A DNA stretch of 64,000 nt. Source: Dietzia timorensis (GTDB lineage Bacteria; Actinomycetota; Actinomycetes; Mycobacteriales; Mycobacteriaceae). Location of the stretch: the NCBI RefSeq assembly GCF_001659785.1, contig NZ_CP015961.1:248001-312000 (forward strand). Reading direction: 5' to 3'. A program made the translations under genes and the position numbers. The notes under the pieces were generated by a model. The model saw only the letters and a program-made list of their open reading frames with translations, ran no database searches and was not told where the DNA came from. The stretch's first letter is position 1, and each line of letters opens with the position of its first letter. Below, one piece after another: positions 6,991 through 15,559 of this stretch.

Positions 6991-8391
6991 TTGCAGGACA
7001 TTTCTAGCTCCGAACGACCAATGCGGGTAGCCGTGATCGGCTCCGGCCCCGCCGGTATTTACGCCGCCGACGCGCTGATGAAGTCCGATGTCGCCAAGGA
7101 GCGTGGCGTCAGCATCGACGTGTTCGAGCGCCTCCCAGCACCTTTCGGTCTCATTCGATATGGCGTCGCGCCGGACCATCCCCGCATCAAGGGCATCATC
7201 AAGGCGCTGCACAAGGTCCTGGACAAGCCGCAGGTGCGGCTGTTCGGAAACGTCAACTACGGCTCCGACGTCACTCTCGAGGACCTGAAGCGGCACTACG
7301 ACGCCGCCATTTTCGCCACCGGCGCGACCGACGACCGGGGCCTCAAGATTCCGGGCATCGATCTCGAAGGCAGCTACGGCGCAGGACAGTTCGTCGCCTG
7401 GTACGACGGGCATCCGGATTTCCCGCGGACGTGGCCGCTGGATGCGGAGAAGGTCGCAGTGATCGGCGTGGGCAACGTGGCGCTCGACGTCGCGCGCGTG
7501 CTCGCGAAGACGGGCGACGAGCTGCTGCCGACCGAGATTCCGGCGAACGTGTACGAGGGCCTCAAGCAGAACAAGGCCGTCGAGGTGCACGTCTTCGGGC
7601 GACGAGGCCCGGCACAGGCCAAGTTCACCCCGCTCGAGCTTCGCGAGCTCGACCACTCGCCGAATATCGAGGTCATCGTCGATCCGCGCGACATCGAATA
7701 CGACGAGGGCTCGGCCACCGCCCGCCGCACGGTGAAGATGGTGGACCAGGTCTCCTCGATCATCGAGGACTACGCGATTCGCGAGGGCAAGCCCGGCGCG
7801 ATCCACAAGCTCTTCCTGCACTTCTTCGAGAATCCCACCGAGATCCTCGGTGAGGACGGCAAGGTTGTCGGCCTGCGTACCGAGCGCACCGAGCTCGACG
7901 GCACCGGAAACGTGAAGCCGACCGGCGAGACCACCGACTGGGAGGTCGGAGCCGTCTACCGCGCCGTCGGCTACTACTCCGACAACCTGCCGGACGTGCC
8001 CTTTGATGACCAGGGTGGCGTGATCCCGAACGAGGCCGGCCGCGTCCTCGAGGGCGGTAACCACATTCCGGGCGTGTTTACCACCGGCTGGATCAAGCGC
8101 GGGCCGGTCGGCCTGATCGGCCACACCAAGGGCGACGCGAACGAGACCGTCGAGTGCATCGTCCAGGACCTCGCCAACGGCGCGCTCAATACGCCGTCCG
8201 CGCCGGAGGAAGGCGAAATCGAGGCCCTCCTCGAGTCGCGATCGATCGCGTACACCACGTGGGATGGCTGGTACCGACTCGATGAGCACGAGCGCAGCCT
8301 CGGAGAGGCCGAGGGGCGCGAGCGCGTCAAGGTCGTTGAGCGCGACGACATGCTCAACGCCTCGGTGAACGAGCGCGAGCACGCCTCCTGA
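6991..8391 (+). CDS. fprA: NADPH-ferredoxin reductase FprA
   Basis: FprA is an adrenodoxin-reductase-like flavoenzyme that passes electrons from NADPH through FAD to ferredoxin, for example for P450s or iron-sulfur cluster assembly. The 466-residue product has the FAD-binding motif VIGSGPAGIYAADAL (about residues 15-29), the NADP-binding motif VIGVGNVALDVARVL (about 155-170) and the C-terminal GWIKRGPVGLIGHTK typical of FprA; length matches the family. The TTG at 6991 is chosen because AAAGGAGG lies eight bases upstream; the ATG at 7021 is an alternative start. It is monocistronic, bounded by the palindromes upstream and a convergent terminator downstream. FprA of M. tuberculosis is the closest known relative by motif. 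Confidence 0.93.
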   Translation: MQDISSSERPMRVAVIGSGPAGIYAADALMKSDVAKERGVSIDVFERLPAPFGLIRYGVAPDHPRIKGIIKALHKVLDKPQVRLFGNVNYGSDVTLEDLKRHYDAAIFATGATDDRGLKIPGIDLEGSYGAGQFVAWYDGHPDFPRTWPLDAEKVAVIGVGNVALDVARVLAKTGDELLPTEIPANVYEGLKQNKAVEVHVFGRRGPAQAKFTPLELRELDHSPNIEVIVDPRDIEYDEGSATARRTVKMVDQVSSIIEDYAIREGKPGAIHKLFLHFFENPTEILGEDGKVVGLRTERTELDGTGNVKPTGETTDWEVGAVYRAVGYYSDNLPDVPFDDQGGVIPNEAGRVLEGGNHIPGVFTTGWIKRGPVGLIGHTKGDANETVECIVQDLANGALNTPSAPEEGEIEALLESRSIAYTTWDGWYRLDEHERSLGEAEGRERVKVVERDDMLNASVNEREHAS

Positions 8392-8407
8392 TCCTGCATG
8401 GCTCCGG

Positions 8408-8449
8408 ACGCCGGGGTGGACCTCGTCATACCGAGGACCGCCCCGGCGT
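8408..8449. terminator. Convergent terminator after fprA and SDR gene
   Basis: An 18-position stem with one mismatch and one G-T pair (ACGCCGGGG... to ...CCCCGGCGT) has a six-base loop. It overlaps the last codons of the minus-strand SDR gene and could stop transcription from both sides. Confidence 0.65.
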
Positions 8450-9415
8450 TGCCGTGTCCGCCGCCGCGAGGGTTGCCCGCACCGCGTCCTCCCAGTCGGT
8501 CGGCTCGAGCCCAAATTCGGTGGTGAGGATTCCCGGCTCCAGCGAGCAGGGCCGGTACCAGAGATCGGAGATCGCCGAGAGCTCGCGCATCGTGCGGTCG
8601 GCGAGGCCGAGGCAGCGAAGGATGACGCGGGGGATCGCGATCACCTTGTAGCGCTTGGCGTCGAGCGCGGTCGTGGCGAACTCGACCAACTCTGCGAAGG
8701 TGCGGGCGACGTCGGTGGGGGCATGCACGACACCGTCCTGTTCGTCTGCGGCCAACGCCTCGGCGTTGTCGGCCGCGACGAGCATCGCGCGGGCGAGGTC
8801 CGGGGTGAAGGTGAGCGCATGGGGGACATTCGGATCGCCCGGGATGAACGGCCGCGAGCCGGCGGCGAGGGGCTGCAAAACGGTCGCGCAGGCGACTGCC
8901 GCGCCGCCGGTCATTCCCGTCGGGCCGATGAGGTCCGAGGCGACGACGCTGACCGTGCGCGCCGGGTGCGCCCGGCGGGCCTCGATGAGCTCCTGCCGGA
9001 TGCGGCCCTTGTCCTCCCGCGGGCTGAACTCCGCGCCCTCGCGTAGGTCCTGGGCCGAGCCGATGAAGCCGTACATCGACTCCGGGAACACGACGGGGAT
9101 GCCCGTCCGCGCCGCCGCGTCGAGTACGGAACGCTCGCGCCGGGGAAGGTCGCGGCGCCACGCGCGGGAGTCGTATTCGGTGTGGAAGCACGCGAGGATC
9201 GCGTCGGTGCTTGCCGCGGCGCTTGCTACCGCGCTTGAGTCCGCGACGTCGCCCGCGATGCGCGTGATCGATTCCGCGCCGGCGCCGTAGCGGGCGCGGC
9301 TCGCGGATTCGTCGAAGGCCGAGCGCCGGAAGATGGTGATGGTGTCGCCGCGCTCCAGCGCGGCGGAGACGATTTCGCGGCCGATCTGGCCTTCTCCGAT
9401 GACGAGGTAATGCAT
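8426..9415 (-). CDS. NAD(P)-dependent epimerase/dehydratase-like protein
   Basis: This 329-residue protein has a Rossmann fold of the extended or atypical SDR group, with the dinucleotide-binding motif VIGEGQIGREIV at residues 5-16 and later segments (PESMYGFIG, VVASDLIGP) typical of NmrA/epimerase-like proteins. No catalytic YxxxK is evident; MYGF occupies the place where it is expected, so activity and substrate cannot be stated. The gene diverges from a TetR regulator and carries one copy of a repeated operator in its promoter region, so induction by a small ligand sensed by that regulator is likely. Confidence 0.7.
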   Translation of the reverse strand: MHYLVIGEGQIGREIVSAALERGDTITIFRRSAFDESASRARYGAGAESITRIAGDVADSSAVASAAASTDAILACFHTEYDSRAWRRDLPRRERSVLDAAARTGIPVVFPESMYGFIGSAQDLREGAEFSPREDKGRIRQELIEARRAHPARTVSVVASDLIGPTGMTGGAAVACATVLQPLAAGSRPFIPGDPNVPHALTFTPDLARAMLVAADNAEALAADEQDGVVHAPTDVARTFAELVEFATTALDAKRYKVIAIPRVILRCLGLADRTMRELSAISDLWYRPCSLEPGILTTEFGLEPTDWEDAVRATLAAADTATPGRSSV

Positions 9416-9449
9416 GATGAACGGCTCCGATCCAGTGGGAGAGAAAACG

Positions 9450-9464
9450 AGAGCAGTGCTCTCT
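9450..9464. promoter_or_regulatory. TetR operator copy 1
   Basis: The 15-base sequence AGAGCAGTGCTCTCT contains the perfect palindrome AGAGCA-G-TGCTCT. It lies 35 bases upstream of the SDR start and is an exact copy of the site at 9500-9514. Confidence 0.75.
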
Positions 9465-9499
9465 AAAGTTGAGTAAACACCCGAGTCTGCTAAATTGCA

Positions 9500-9514
9500 A
9501 GAGCAGTGCTCTCT
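9500..9514. promoter_or_regulatory. TetR operator copy 2
   Basis: This second exact copy of AGAGCAGTGCTCTCT has its centre 50 bases (about five helical turns) from copy 1. It sits directly before the probable GTG start of the TetR gene, as expected for autoregulation. Confidence 0.75.
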
Positions 9515-9537
9515 ATTTTCGGAAGGCGGTGTCGCCA

Positions 9538-10230
9538 GTGGTCGAGAAGGCCGGAAAGCGCGCGGCGGCGCGCGAGGAGATGATGCGGCGCATTCTCGAG
9601 GCCGGCCGTGCTCAGCTCGACCGCGACGGCGTCGAGTCGCTGAGTCTGCGCGAGGTATCCCGGGAGATCGGGGTCGTGTCGTCTGCGGTGTACCGGTACG
9701 TGGCCAGTCGCGATGACCTGCTCACTCTGCTGGTGGTGGACTGCTATAACGACGTCGGCGATGCCGTGGACGCCGACGACCAGGCGTCGGCGGGCGAGAG
9801 CGCGAAACGGCGATATATCGAGATTGCGGCACGCATGCGCCGGTGGGCGGCTGCGCACCCAGAAAGGTGGACGCTGCTCTACGGCACTCCTGTACGTGGC
9901 TACGCCGCGCCGTCCGAGCAGACGAACGAGCCCGGGACAAGGGTGCTCTCGCGATTTATGGAGATCGCGGGCCAGGCCGCGGGGGAGCCGAGTGGCCGCG
10001 GGCTCGAGGTCGACGAGGGGCTCGAACGATTTCTCGTCACCGAACAGGAACAATTCGGCACTTCGCTATCCCCCGGCGCGATGGTGGTGGCGGCGTCGCT
10101 GTGGTCCGGGACCGTCGGCGCGATAACCGCCGAGCTGTTCGGCCAATGGGGCCCCATGGACGCCGAGATCCGTGAACCGATGTTCGCCGCTCAGGTTCGC
10201 GCGCTGTCGACCATTCTCGACGTCGGGTGA
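9538..10230 (+). CDS. TetR/AcrR family transcriptional regulator
   Basis: The 230-residue protein has an N-terminal TetR helix-turn-helix (about residues 20-66: LSLREVSREIGVVSSAVYRY then VASRDDLLTLLV) and a variable C-terminal ligand domain of the TetR_C type with about 160 residues. The GTG at 9538 is preferred because an earlier in-frame TTG at 9469 would place operator copy 2 inside the coding region, and GGAAGG lies about 11 bases upstream of 9538; a GTG at 9529 is also possible. It probably represses itself and the divergent SDR gene through the two identical palindromes at 9450 and 9500. The inducer is unknown. Confidence 0.85.
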   Translation: MVEKAGKRAAAREEMMRRILEAGRAQLDRDGVESLSLREVSREIGVVSSAVYRYVASRDDLLTLLVVDCYNDVGDAVDADDQASAGESAKRRYIEIAARMRRWAAAHPERWTLLYGTPVRGYAAPSEQTNEPGTRVLSRFMEIAGQAAGEPSGRGLEVDEGLERFLVTEQEQFGTSLSPGAMVVAASLWSGTVGAITAELFGQWGPMDAEIREPMFAAQVRALSTILDVG

Positions 10231-10470
10231 AAGTGGGGGCGAGACACTTTGCGTGACTCCGACGTCATATGTGGAAGTGCCCCGCAGGTCGGCAGAGGGT
10301 AACGTCGGGAAGGTTACGAGACGATAAACTCGAGGCCGTATCGAGGCTCGGTGCGCCGTGCCGGGCGTCACGTTTAACGCGTGCGGCTAAATTGAGACGA
10401 GTACGACGGTTCGGCCGGGTCACCGCCCGAATGCATGCACCCAACGGGGAAGTTTGGAGGCCGCCACATA

Positions 10471-13400
10471 ATGGCAGAGCACGAGATGACCGTCGCACAG
10501 GTGCGCGACTGGCTGCGTAAATGGGTCGCCGACGCGACCGGCCAAGACGTCGCGAGCATCAACGACGATTCCGCGCTCGAAAGCTATGGCCTGTCCTCCC
10601 GCGACGCGGTGACGCTGTCCGGCGAGCTCGAGGAGCTGCTCGGGCGCACGCTCGACGCCACCGTCGCCTACAAGTACCCATCGATCTCGACGCTGGCCGA
10701 GTACCTCGTCGAGGGGCCGGGCGCCGAGGATGCCGTCGCGCCCGTTGCCGCCTCGATCTCCGTCGGTGTGACCGGTGCGCCGGAGGACCGCGAGATCGCG
10801 ATCGTCGGCATCGCCGCGCGCTTCCCCGGCGGCGTGGGCGATCCGCAGTCCATGTGGGACCTGCTCGCCGCCGGCGAGGACGGCACCTCCGAGCGCCCCG
10901 CCGAGCGGTGGCAGGAGTGGTCCGCGGACGCGCACGTGCAAAAGATCCTCTCCGAGGCGCCCAGCCGGGCGGGGTGGCTCGCCGAGGACCAGGTCAAGGA
11001 CTTCGACGCCGAGTTCTTCGGGATGAGCCCCCGCGAGGCTGAGATGGTCGACCCGCAGCAGCGCCTCGCGCTCGAACTCACCTGGGAGGCGCTGGAGAAC
11101 GCGCACATCCCGGCGAACGAGCTCAAGGGAGAGCAGGTCGGCGTGTTCGTCGGCTCCTCCTCGGCCGACTTCCAGTCGATGATCGCCGCCGATTCCGAGG
11201 CCGCGACCCCGTACGCGGTGACGGGCTCGCAGAGCTCGATCATCTCCGGCCGCGTGTCCTACACCTACGACTTCCGCGGGCCGTCGCTCACCCTCGACAC
11301 CGCGTGCTCGTCGGCGCTCGTCGCGGTGCACGAAGCCGTGCAGTCGCTGCGCGCCGGGCAGTCCGATGTCGCCGTCGCCGGTGGCGTGAACATGATGATC
11401 GCCCCCGCCGCGACGATGGGCTTCGCCAAGACCGGCGCCGCGCTGTCCCCGGACGGAAGGATCAAGGCGTTCTCCTCGGACGCCGATGGCATCTGCCGCG
11501 CCGAGGGCGGCGGCCTCCTCGTGCTCAAGCGCCGCGGCGATGCGGAGCGCGACGGGGACCCGATCCTCGCCGTCATCAACGGTTCGGCGGTCAATTCCGA
11601 CGGTCGCTCCAACGGCATGACCGCCCCGAACCCAGAGGCACAGGCGCAGGTACTCGCCAACGCGTACGCCGACGCCGGCATCGATCCGACCACGGTCGAC
11701 TACGTCGAGGCGCACGGCACGGGCACGATCCTCGGCGACCCGATCGAGGCGAACGCACTCGGCGCGGTCCTCGGCAACGGCCGCTCCGGCCAGGCCCCGA
11801 CGCTGCTCGGCTCGGCCAAGACCAACTTCGGACACCTCGAGTCCGCCGCGGGCGCCGCCGGGCTGCTCAAGGTCGTGCTCTCGATGCAGCACGACGAGCT
11901 GCCGCCGACCATCAACTTCGCCGGCCCCAACCCCTACATCGACTTCGACGCCGCGCGCCTGTCGGTCGTGTCCGAGAAGGCGGCGTGGCCGCGCTACTCG
12001 GGCTCCGCGATCGCCGGCGTGTCCGGCTTCGGCTTCGGCGGCACCAACGCGCACGTCGTGCTCTCGGAGTACACCGCGCCCGCCGACACCGAAAGTTCTT
12101 CCGATGACGGCGGAGATGCCGAAACCGGCACGGCGACCGCTGCATCGGGCTCGATTGCCGAGTCCATGAAGGCCGACGCGGGCGCGCGTTTCGAGGACAT
12201 CGCCGAGCCCGCCTCTATTTTCGTAGTGTCCGGCTCGCTGCCCTCGCGCCGCCGCAAGGCCGCGACGCGGCTCGCCGACTGGCTCGAAACCCAGGGCGAC
12301 GACCTCGACCTCGCCGCGGTGTCCCGCACGCTCGCACGGCGAAACCACGCCCGCTCGCGCGGCGCGGTGCTCGCACGCACGCGCACCGAGCTCGTCGAGG
12401 GGCTGCGCGCGCTGGCCAAGGGCATCGAGGCGCCCGGGGTGCTGTCCGCGGACGCGCCGGCCTCCAGCGGCGCGGTGTGGGTGTTCTCGGGCTTCGGCGC
12501 CCAGCACCGCAAGATGGCCAAGCAGCTGTACTCGGCGAACCCGATGTTCCGCCGGCACCTCGATGAGGTCGACCAGCTCATCGACTTCGAGGCCGGCTAC
12601 TCGATCGTGGAAATGGTGCTCGACGATTCGCAGACCTACGAGGTCGAGAACTCGCAGGTGGGCATCTTCGCGATCCAGGTCGCGCTGATCAACACCTTCC
12701 GCGACCTCGGTGTCGCCCCCGGCGCGGTGATCGGCCACTCGATGGGCGAGGTCGCCGCGGCGTACGCCTCGGGTGGGCTGCCGCTCGAGGAGGCCGTCCG
12801 CGTGATCTGCGTGCGCTCGCGCCTCATGGGCGAGGCCGAGTCGGCGGTGTCCGACGAGGACGCCGGCGCGATGGCGCTCGTCGAATACTCGGCGGAGGAT
12901 GTCGCGAAGATCATCGACGAGCACCCCGAGTTCGCCTCGATCGAGCCCGCCGTCTACGCGGCGCCGACCCACACAACGGTCGGCGGACGCGCCAAGCCCG
13001 TCGCCGAATTCGTCGCGTGGGTCGAGGAACAGGGCAAGTTCGCCCGTCAGCTGCAGGTGCGCGGCGCCGGCCACACCTCGGACACCGACATGCTCCTCGG
13101 CGATCTCGCCGCAGAGCTCGCGGGCCTCGACGCGCGCCCGCTCGAGGTCGGCCTGTTCTCCTCGGTCGACAAGGAGACCTTCTACCCGGCCGGCCACGAG
13201 CCCGTCCACGCGACCGATTACTGGGTCAAGGGCATGCGGCACTCGGTGTGGTTCACCCAGGCCGTGCGCACCGCCGTCGAGGCGGGATACACGACATTCG
13301 CCGAGTTCAACGCGAACCCGGTGGCCGGGATGAGCGTCCTGGCGACCGTGTTCGATGCCGGCCTCACCGAGCCCGCGCTGGTGCACACCCTCAAGCGCAA

Positions 13401-15489
13401 AGAATCCGAGGTCGACTCGTTCCTCGCCGCGCTCGCCACGCACTACGTCCACGGCCACCCCATCGACATGGGCGCCGTCGTCGACATGATCTTCGGGCCC
13501 GCCTCTGCGGCGCCCGACGCCGCGATTCCCGCCGCACGCGGGTACGCCCCGGTCCCGGGCACCCGCTTCGAGCGCAAGCGCTTGTGGCCGAAGGTCACCA
13601 TCGGCGGCGGATCGAGCGAGGGCGCGATGCCGGGTGCGCACGTCGCGCTTCCCGACGGGCGCCACGCCTGGCAGGTGCAGGCGCACGTTGTGCCCAGCGT
13701 AGATGCGCTCATCGGGCTGGCCGCGGCCGTCGTCGCGCCCGGGGCGCACATCACCGCGATCAACCGGCCCGGCGTGCTGCCGCCGTCCGGCGTCGTCACC
13801 ACGACCCTGACCCCGCATCCGGGCGGCGCGAGCCTCCAGGTGCACGCGCACGGCGCGGCCGGGTTCGAGCTGCTCGCCGAGGCCGCGGTCGCGGGCCCGG
13901 TCGACGACGGCCAAGGCGCCGAGGCGCCGGAGGTCGCAGGTCTCGCCGGCGCCGAATCCACGGGCAACGACGGCACGGACGTCCTCGCCGACGACGGTGT
14001 CGTCGACATGTCGTCGAAGTGGGACCCGAATTCGGGCGAGCCCGCCTCCGAGCGCCTCGCCGCGATCATCGCGAACTCGATGGGCTACGACCCCTCGGAC
14101 CTGCCGCGCGAACTCCCGCTCATCGAGCTGGGCCTCGACTCGCTCATGGCGGTGCGCATCAAGAACCGCGTCGAGCACACGTTCTCGATCCCGCCGCTTG
14201 AGCTTCAGGCGATGCGCGATGCGTCGTTCGACGACGTGAACCGGATGGTCGACTACGCGATCAACAACCGCGACGAGCTCGACAAGCTCGCAGGCGACCA
14301 GGCCACGGGCGGGGCGCCGCTCGACGTCGCCGCGCTCGACGAGGCGAGCAAGAACGAGTCCGGCGCGCCCACCGATACCTCCGGCGAGGCGGACGTCGCA
14401 CCGCGCGACGACACCGAGCGCATGGCGTTCGGGGCGTGGGCGATGGTCACCGGCAAGGCCGCGCCCGGCGTTCTCGGCGCCGTGGGCGAGGTCGACCCAG
14501 GCCACGCATCGGCGCTGGCCGAGCGGCTGAGCGAGCGCACCGGCGGGGAGATCTCGGCGTCCGACGTCATGGGCGTGGGTAATGTCGCCGAACTCGCCGA
14601 CCTGCTTCGCCCCTACACCGAGGCCGAGCTCGACGGATTCGTCCGGGTGCTGCGCAAGTCCGACACCACCGCCGATGACGGCGGGCAGCCGCATACGCCG
14701 GTCTTCTTGTTCCACGCGGCGGGTGGATCGTCTCTGGTGTACGAGCCGCTCGTGGCGCGACTGCCGAAGAGCACTCCGGTGTACGGCATCGAGCGCCTCG
14801 AAGGCTCGCTCGCCGAACGTGCCGCTGAGTACGTTCCGGTGCTGCGCGAGATCGCGGGCGACGGGCCCTTTGTGCTCGGCGGCTGGTCCTTCGGCGGCGC
14901 GCTTGCGCTCGAGGTCGGGCGCCAACTGCGCGAGGCAGGCGCGAGTGTCGGCCTGGTCGCGCTGCTCGACACGGTGCAGCCGTCGGAGCCGATCCCGGAC
15001 ACCGACGATGAGCTCGTGGCCAAGTGGCGCCGCTACGCCGAGTTCGCGCGTAAGACCTACGGCCTCGACATCGAGGTGCCCGAGGACTACCTGCGTGAGC
15101 ACGGCGAGGAGGGGCTGTTCGAGATGATGCTCGGCTCGCTCGGCGGCGCGGCGAACTCGATGGGCGGCGGTGTGATCGAGCACCAGCGCGCATCCTTCGT
15201 GGACAACCAGATCCTCGCCGGCCTCGACAAAGCCGACTTCGCCGACATGGGCTCCAATGTCCCGTTCGTGCTCTACCGCGCCGAGCGGATGCACGAGGGC
15301 GCGATCGAGCTGGAGCCGCGGTACGCGAAGGTCGATCCCGACGGCGGCTGGGGCGAGTATGTTTCGGATCTGGAGGTAGTCCAGTGCCGAGGGGATCACT
15401 TGGCTATCGTGGACGAACCGGAGGTCGCCACGATCGGCAAACACCTCTCCCAGCGTCTTGCCGCGCTCGACGCGCCACAGGAGAACTAA
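10471..15489 (+). CDS. pks13: Polyketide synthase Pks13, mycolic acid condensase
   Basis: Pks13 performs the Claisen condensation of the meromycoloyl chain (loaded by FadD32) with a carboxylated fatty acyl unit, giving the alpha-alkyl beta-ketoester, and its thioesterase transfers the product to trehalose. The 1672-residue product has the full domain order: ACP1 (phosphopantetheine Ser43 in YGLSSRDAV), KS (Cys279 in DTACSSA, His in EAHGTGT, GHLESAAG), AT (Ser757 in GHSMGEV), ACP2 (Ser1224 in LGLDSLMAV) and TE (Ser1473 in GGWSFGGAL). Compared with the roughly 1730-residue M. tuberculosis protein it is slightly shorter, mostly in linkers. The ATG at 10471 follows TTGGAGG by ten bases. accD4 follows 70 bases later. 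Confidence 0.97.
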   Translation: MAEHEMTVAQVRDWLRKWVADATGQDVASINDDSALESYGLSSRDAVTLSGELEELLGRTLDATVAYKYPSISTLAEYLVEGPGAEDAVAPVAASISVGVTGAPEDREIAIVGIAARFPGGVGDPQSMWDLLAAGEDGTSERPAERWQEWSADAHVQKILSEAPSRAGWLAEDQVKDFDAEFFGMSPREAEMVDPQQRLALELTWEALENAHIPANELKGEQVGVFVGSSSADFQSMIAADSEAATPYAVTGSQSSIISGRVSYTYDFRGPSLTLDTACSSALVAVHEAVQSLRAGQSDVAVAGGVNMMIAPAATMGFAKTGAALSPDGRIKAFSSDADGICRAEGGGLLVLKRRGDAERDGDPILAVINGSAVNSDGRSNGMTAPNPEAQAQVLANAYADAGIDPTTVDYVEAHGTGTILGDPIEANALGAVLGNGRSGQAPTLLGSAKTNFGHLESAAGAAGLLKVVLSMQHDELPPTINFAGPNPYIDFDAARLSVVSEKAAWPRYSGSAIAGVSGFGFGGTNAHVVLSEYTAPADTESSSDDGGDAETGTATAASGSIAESMKADAGARFEDIAEPASIFVVSGSLPSRRRKAATRLADWLETQGDDLDLAAVSRTLARRNHARSRGAVLARTRTELVEGLRALAKGIEAPGVLSADAPASSGAVWVFSGFGAQHRKMAKQLYSANPMFRRHLDEVDQLIDFEAGYSIVEMVLDDSQTYEVENSQVGIFAIQVALINTFRDLGVAPGAVIGHSMGEVAAAYASGGLPLEEAVRVICVRSRLMGEAESAVSDEDAGAMALVEYSAEDVAKIIDEHPEFASIEPAVYAAPTHTTVGGRAKPVAEFVAWVEEQGKFARQLQVRGAGHTSDTDMLLGDLAAELAGLDARPLEVGLFSSVDKETFYPAGHEPVHATDYWVKGMRHSVWFTQAVRTAVEAGYTTFAEFNANPVAGMSVLATVFDAGLTEPALVHTLKRKESEVDSFLAALATHYVHGHPIDMGAVVDMIFGPASAAPDAAIPAARGYAPVPGTRFERKRLWPKVTIGGGSSEGAMPGAHVALPDGRHAWQVQAHVVPSVDALIGLAAAVVAPGAHITAINRPGVLPPSGVVTTTLTPHPGGASLQVHAHGAAGFELLAEAAVAGPVDDGQGAEAPEVAGLAGAESTGNDGTDVLADDGVVDMSSKWDPNSGEPASERLAAIIANSMGYDPSDLPRELPLIELGLDSLMAVRIKNRVEHTFSIPPLELQAMRDASFDDVNRMVDYAINNRDELDKLAGDQATGGAPLDVAALDEASKNESGAPTDTSGEADVAPRDDTERMAFGAWAMVTGKAAPGVLGAVGEVDPGHASALAERLSERTGGEISASDVMGVGNVAELADLLRPYTEAELDGFVRVLRKSDTTADDGGQPHTPVFLFHAAGGSSLVYEPLVARLPKSTPVYGIERLEGSLAERAAEYVPVLREIAGDGPFVLGGWSFGGALALEVGRQLREAGASVGLVALLDTVQPSEPIPDTDDELVAKWRRYAEFARKTYGLDIEVPEDYLREHGEEGLFEMMLGSLGGAANSMGGGVIEHQRASFVDNQILAGLDKADFADMGSNVPFVLYRAERMHEGAIELEPRYAKVDPDGGWGEYVSDLEVVQCRGDHLAIVDEPEVATIGKHLSQRLAALDAPQEN

Positions 15490-15559
15490 CAGGCCGCCCG
15501 TCGCCACGAGCGACGGAAGGCCCGAGGGCTCAGCACTATCAATCGAGGAGAAACCTTAA

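Noticed and set aside
10420-15507. A minus-strand open frame of about 1,700 codons opposite pks13
   Set aside because: It mirrors the plus-strand Pks13 codon frame in high-GC DNA, has an Arg/Gly/Val-rich composition without domains, and Pks13 has all expected active sites.
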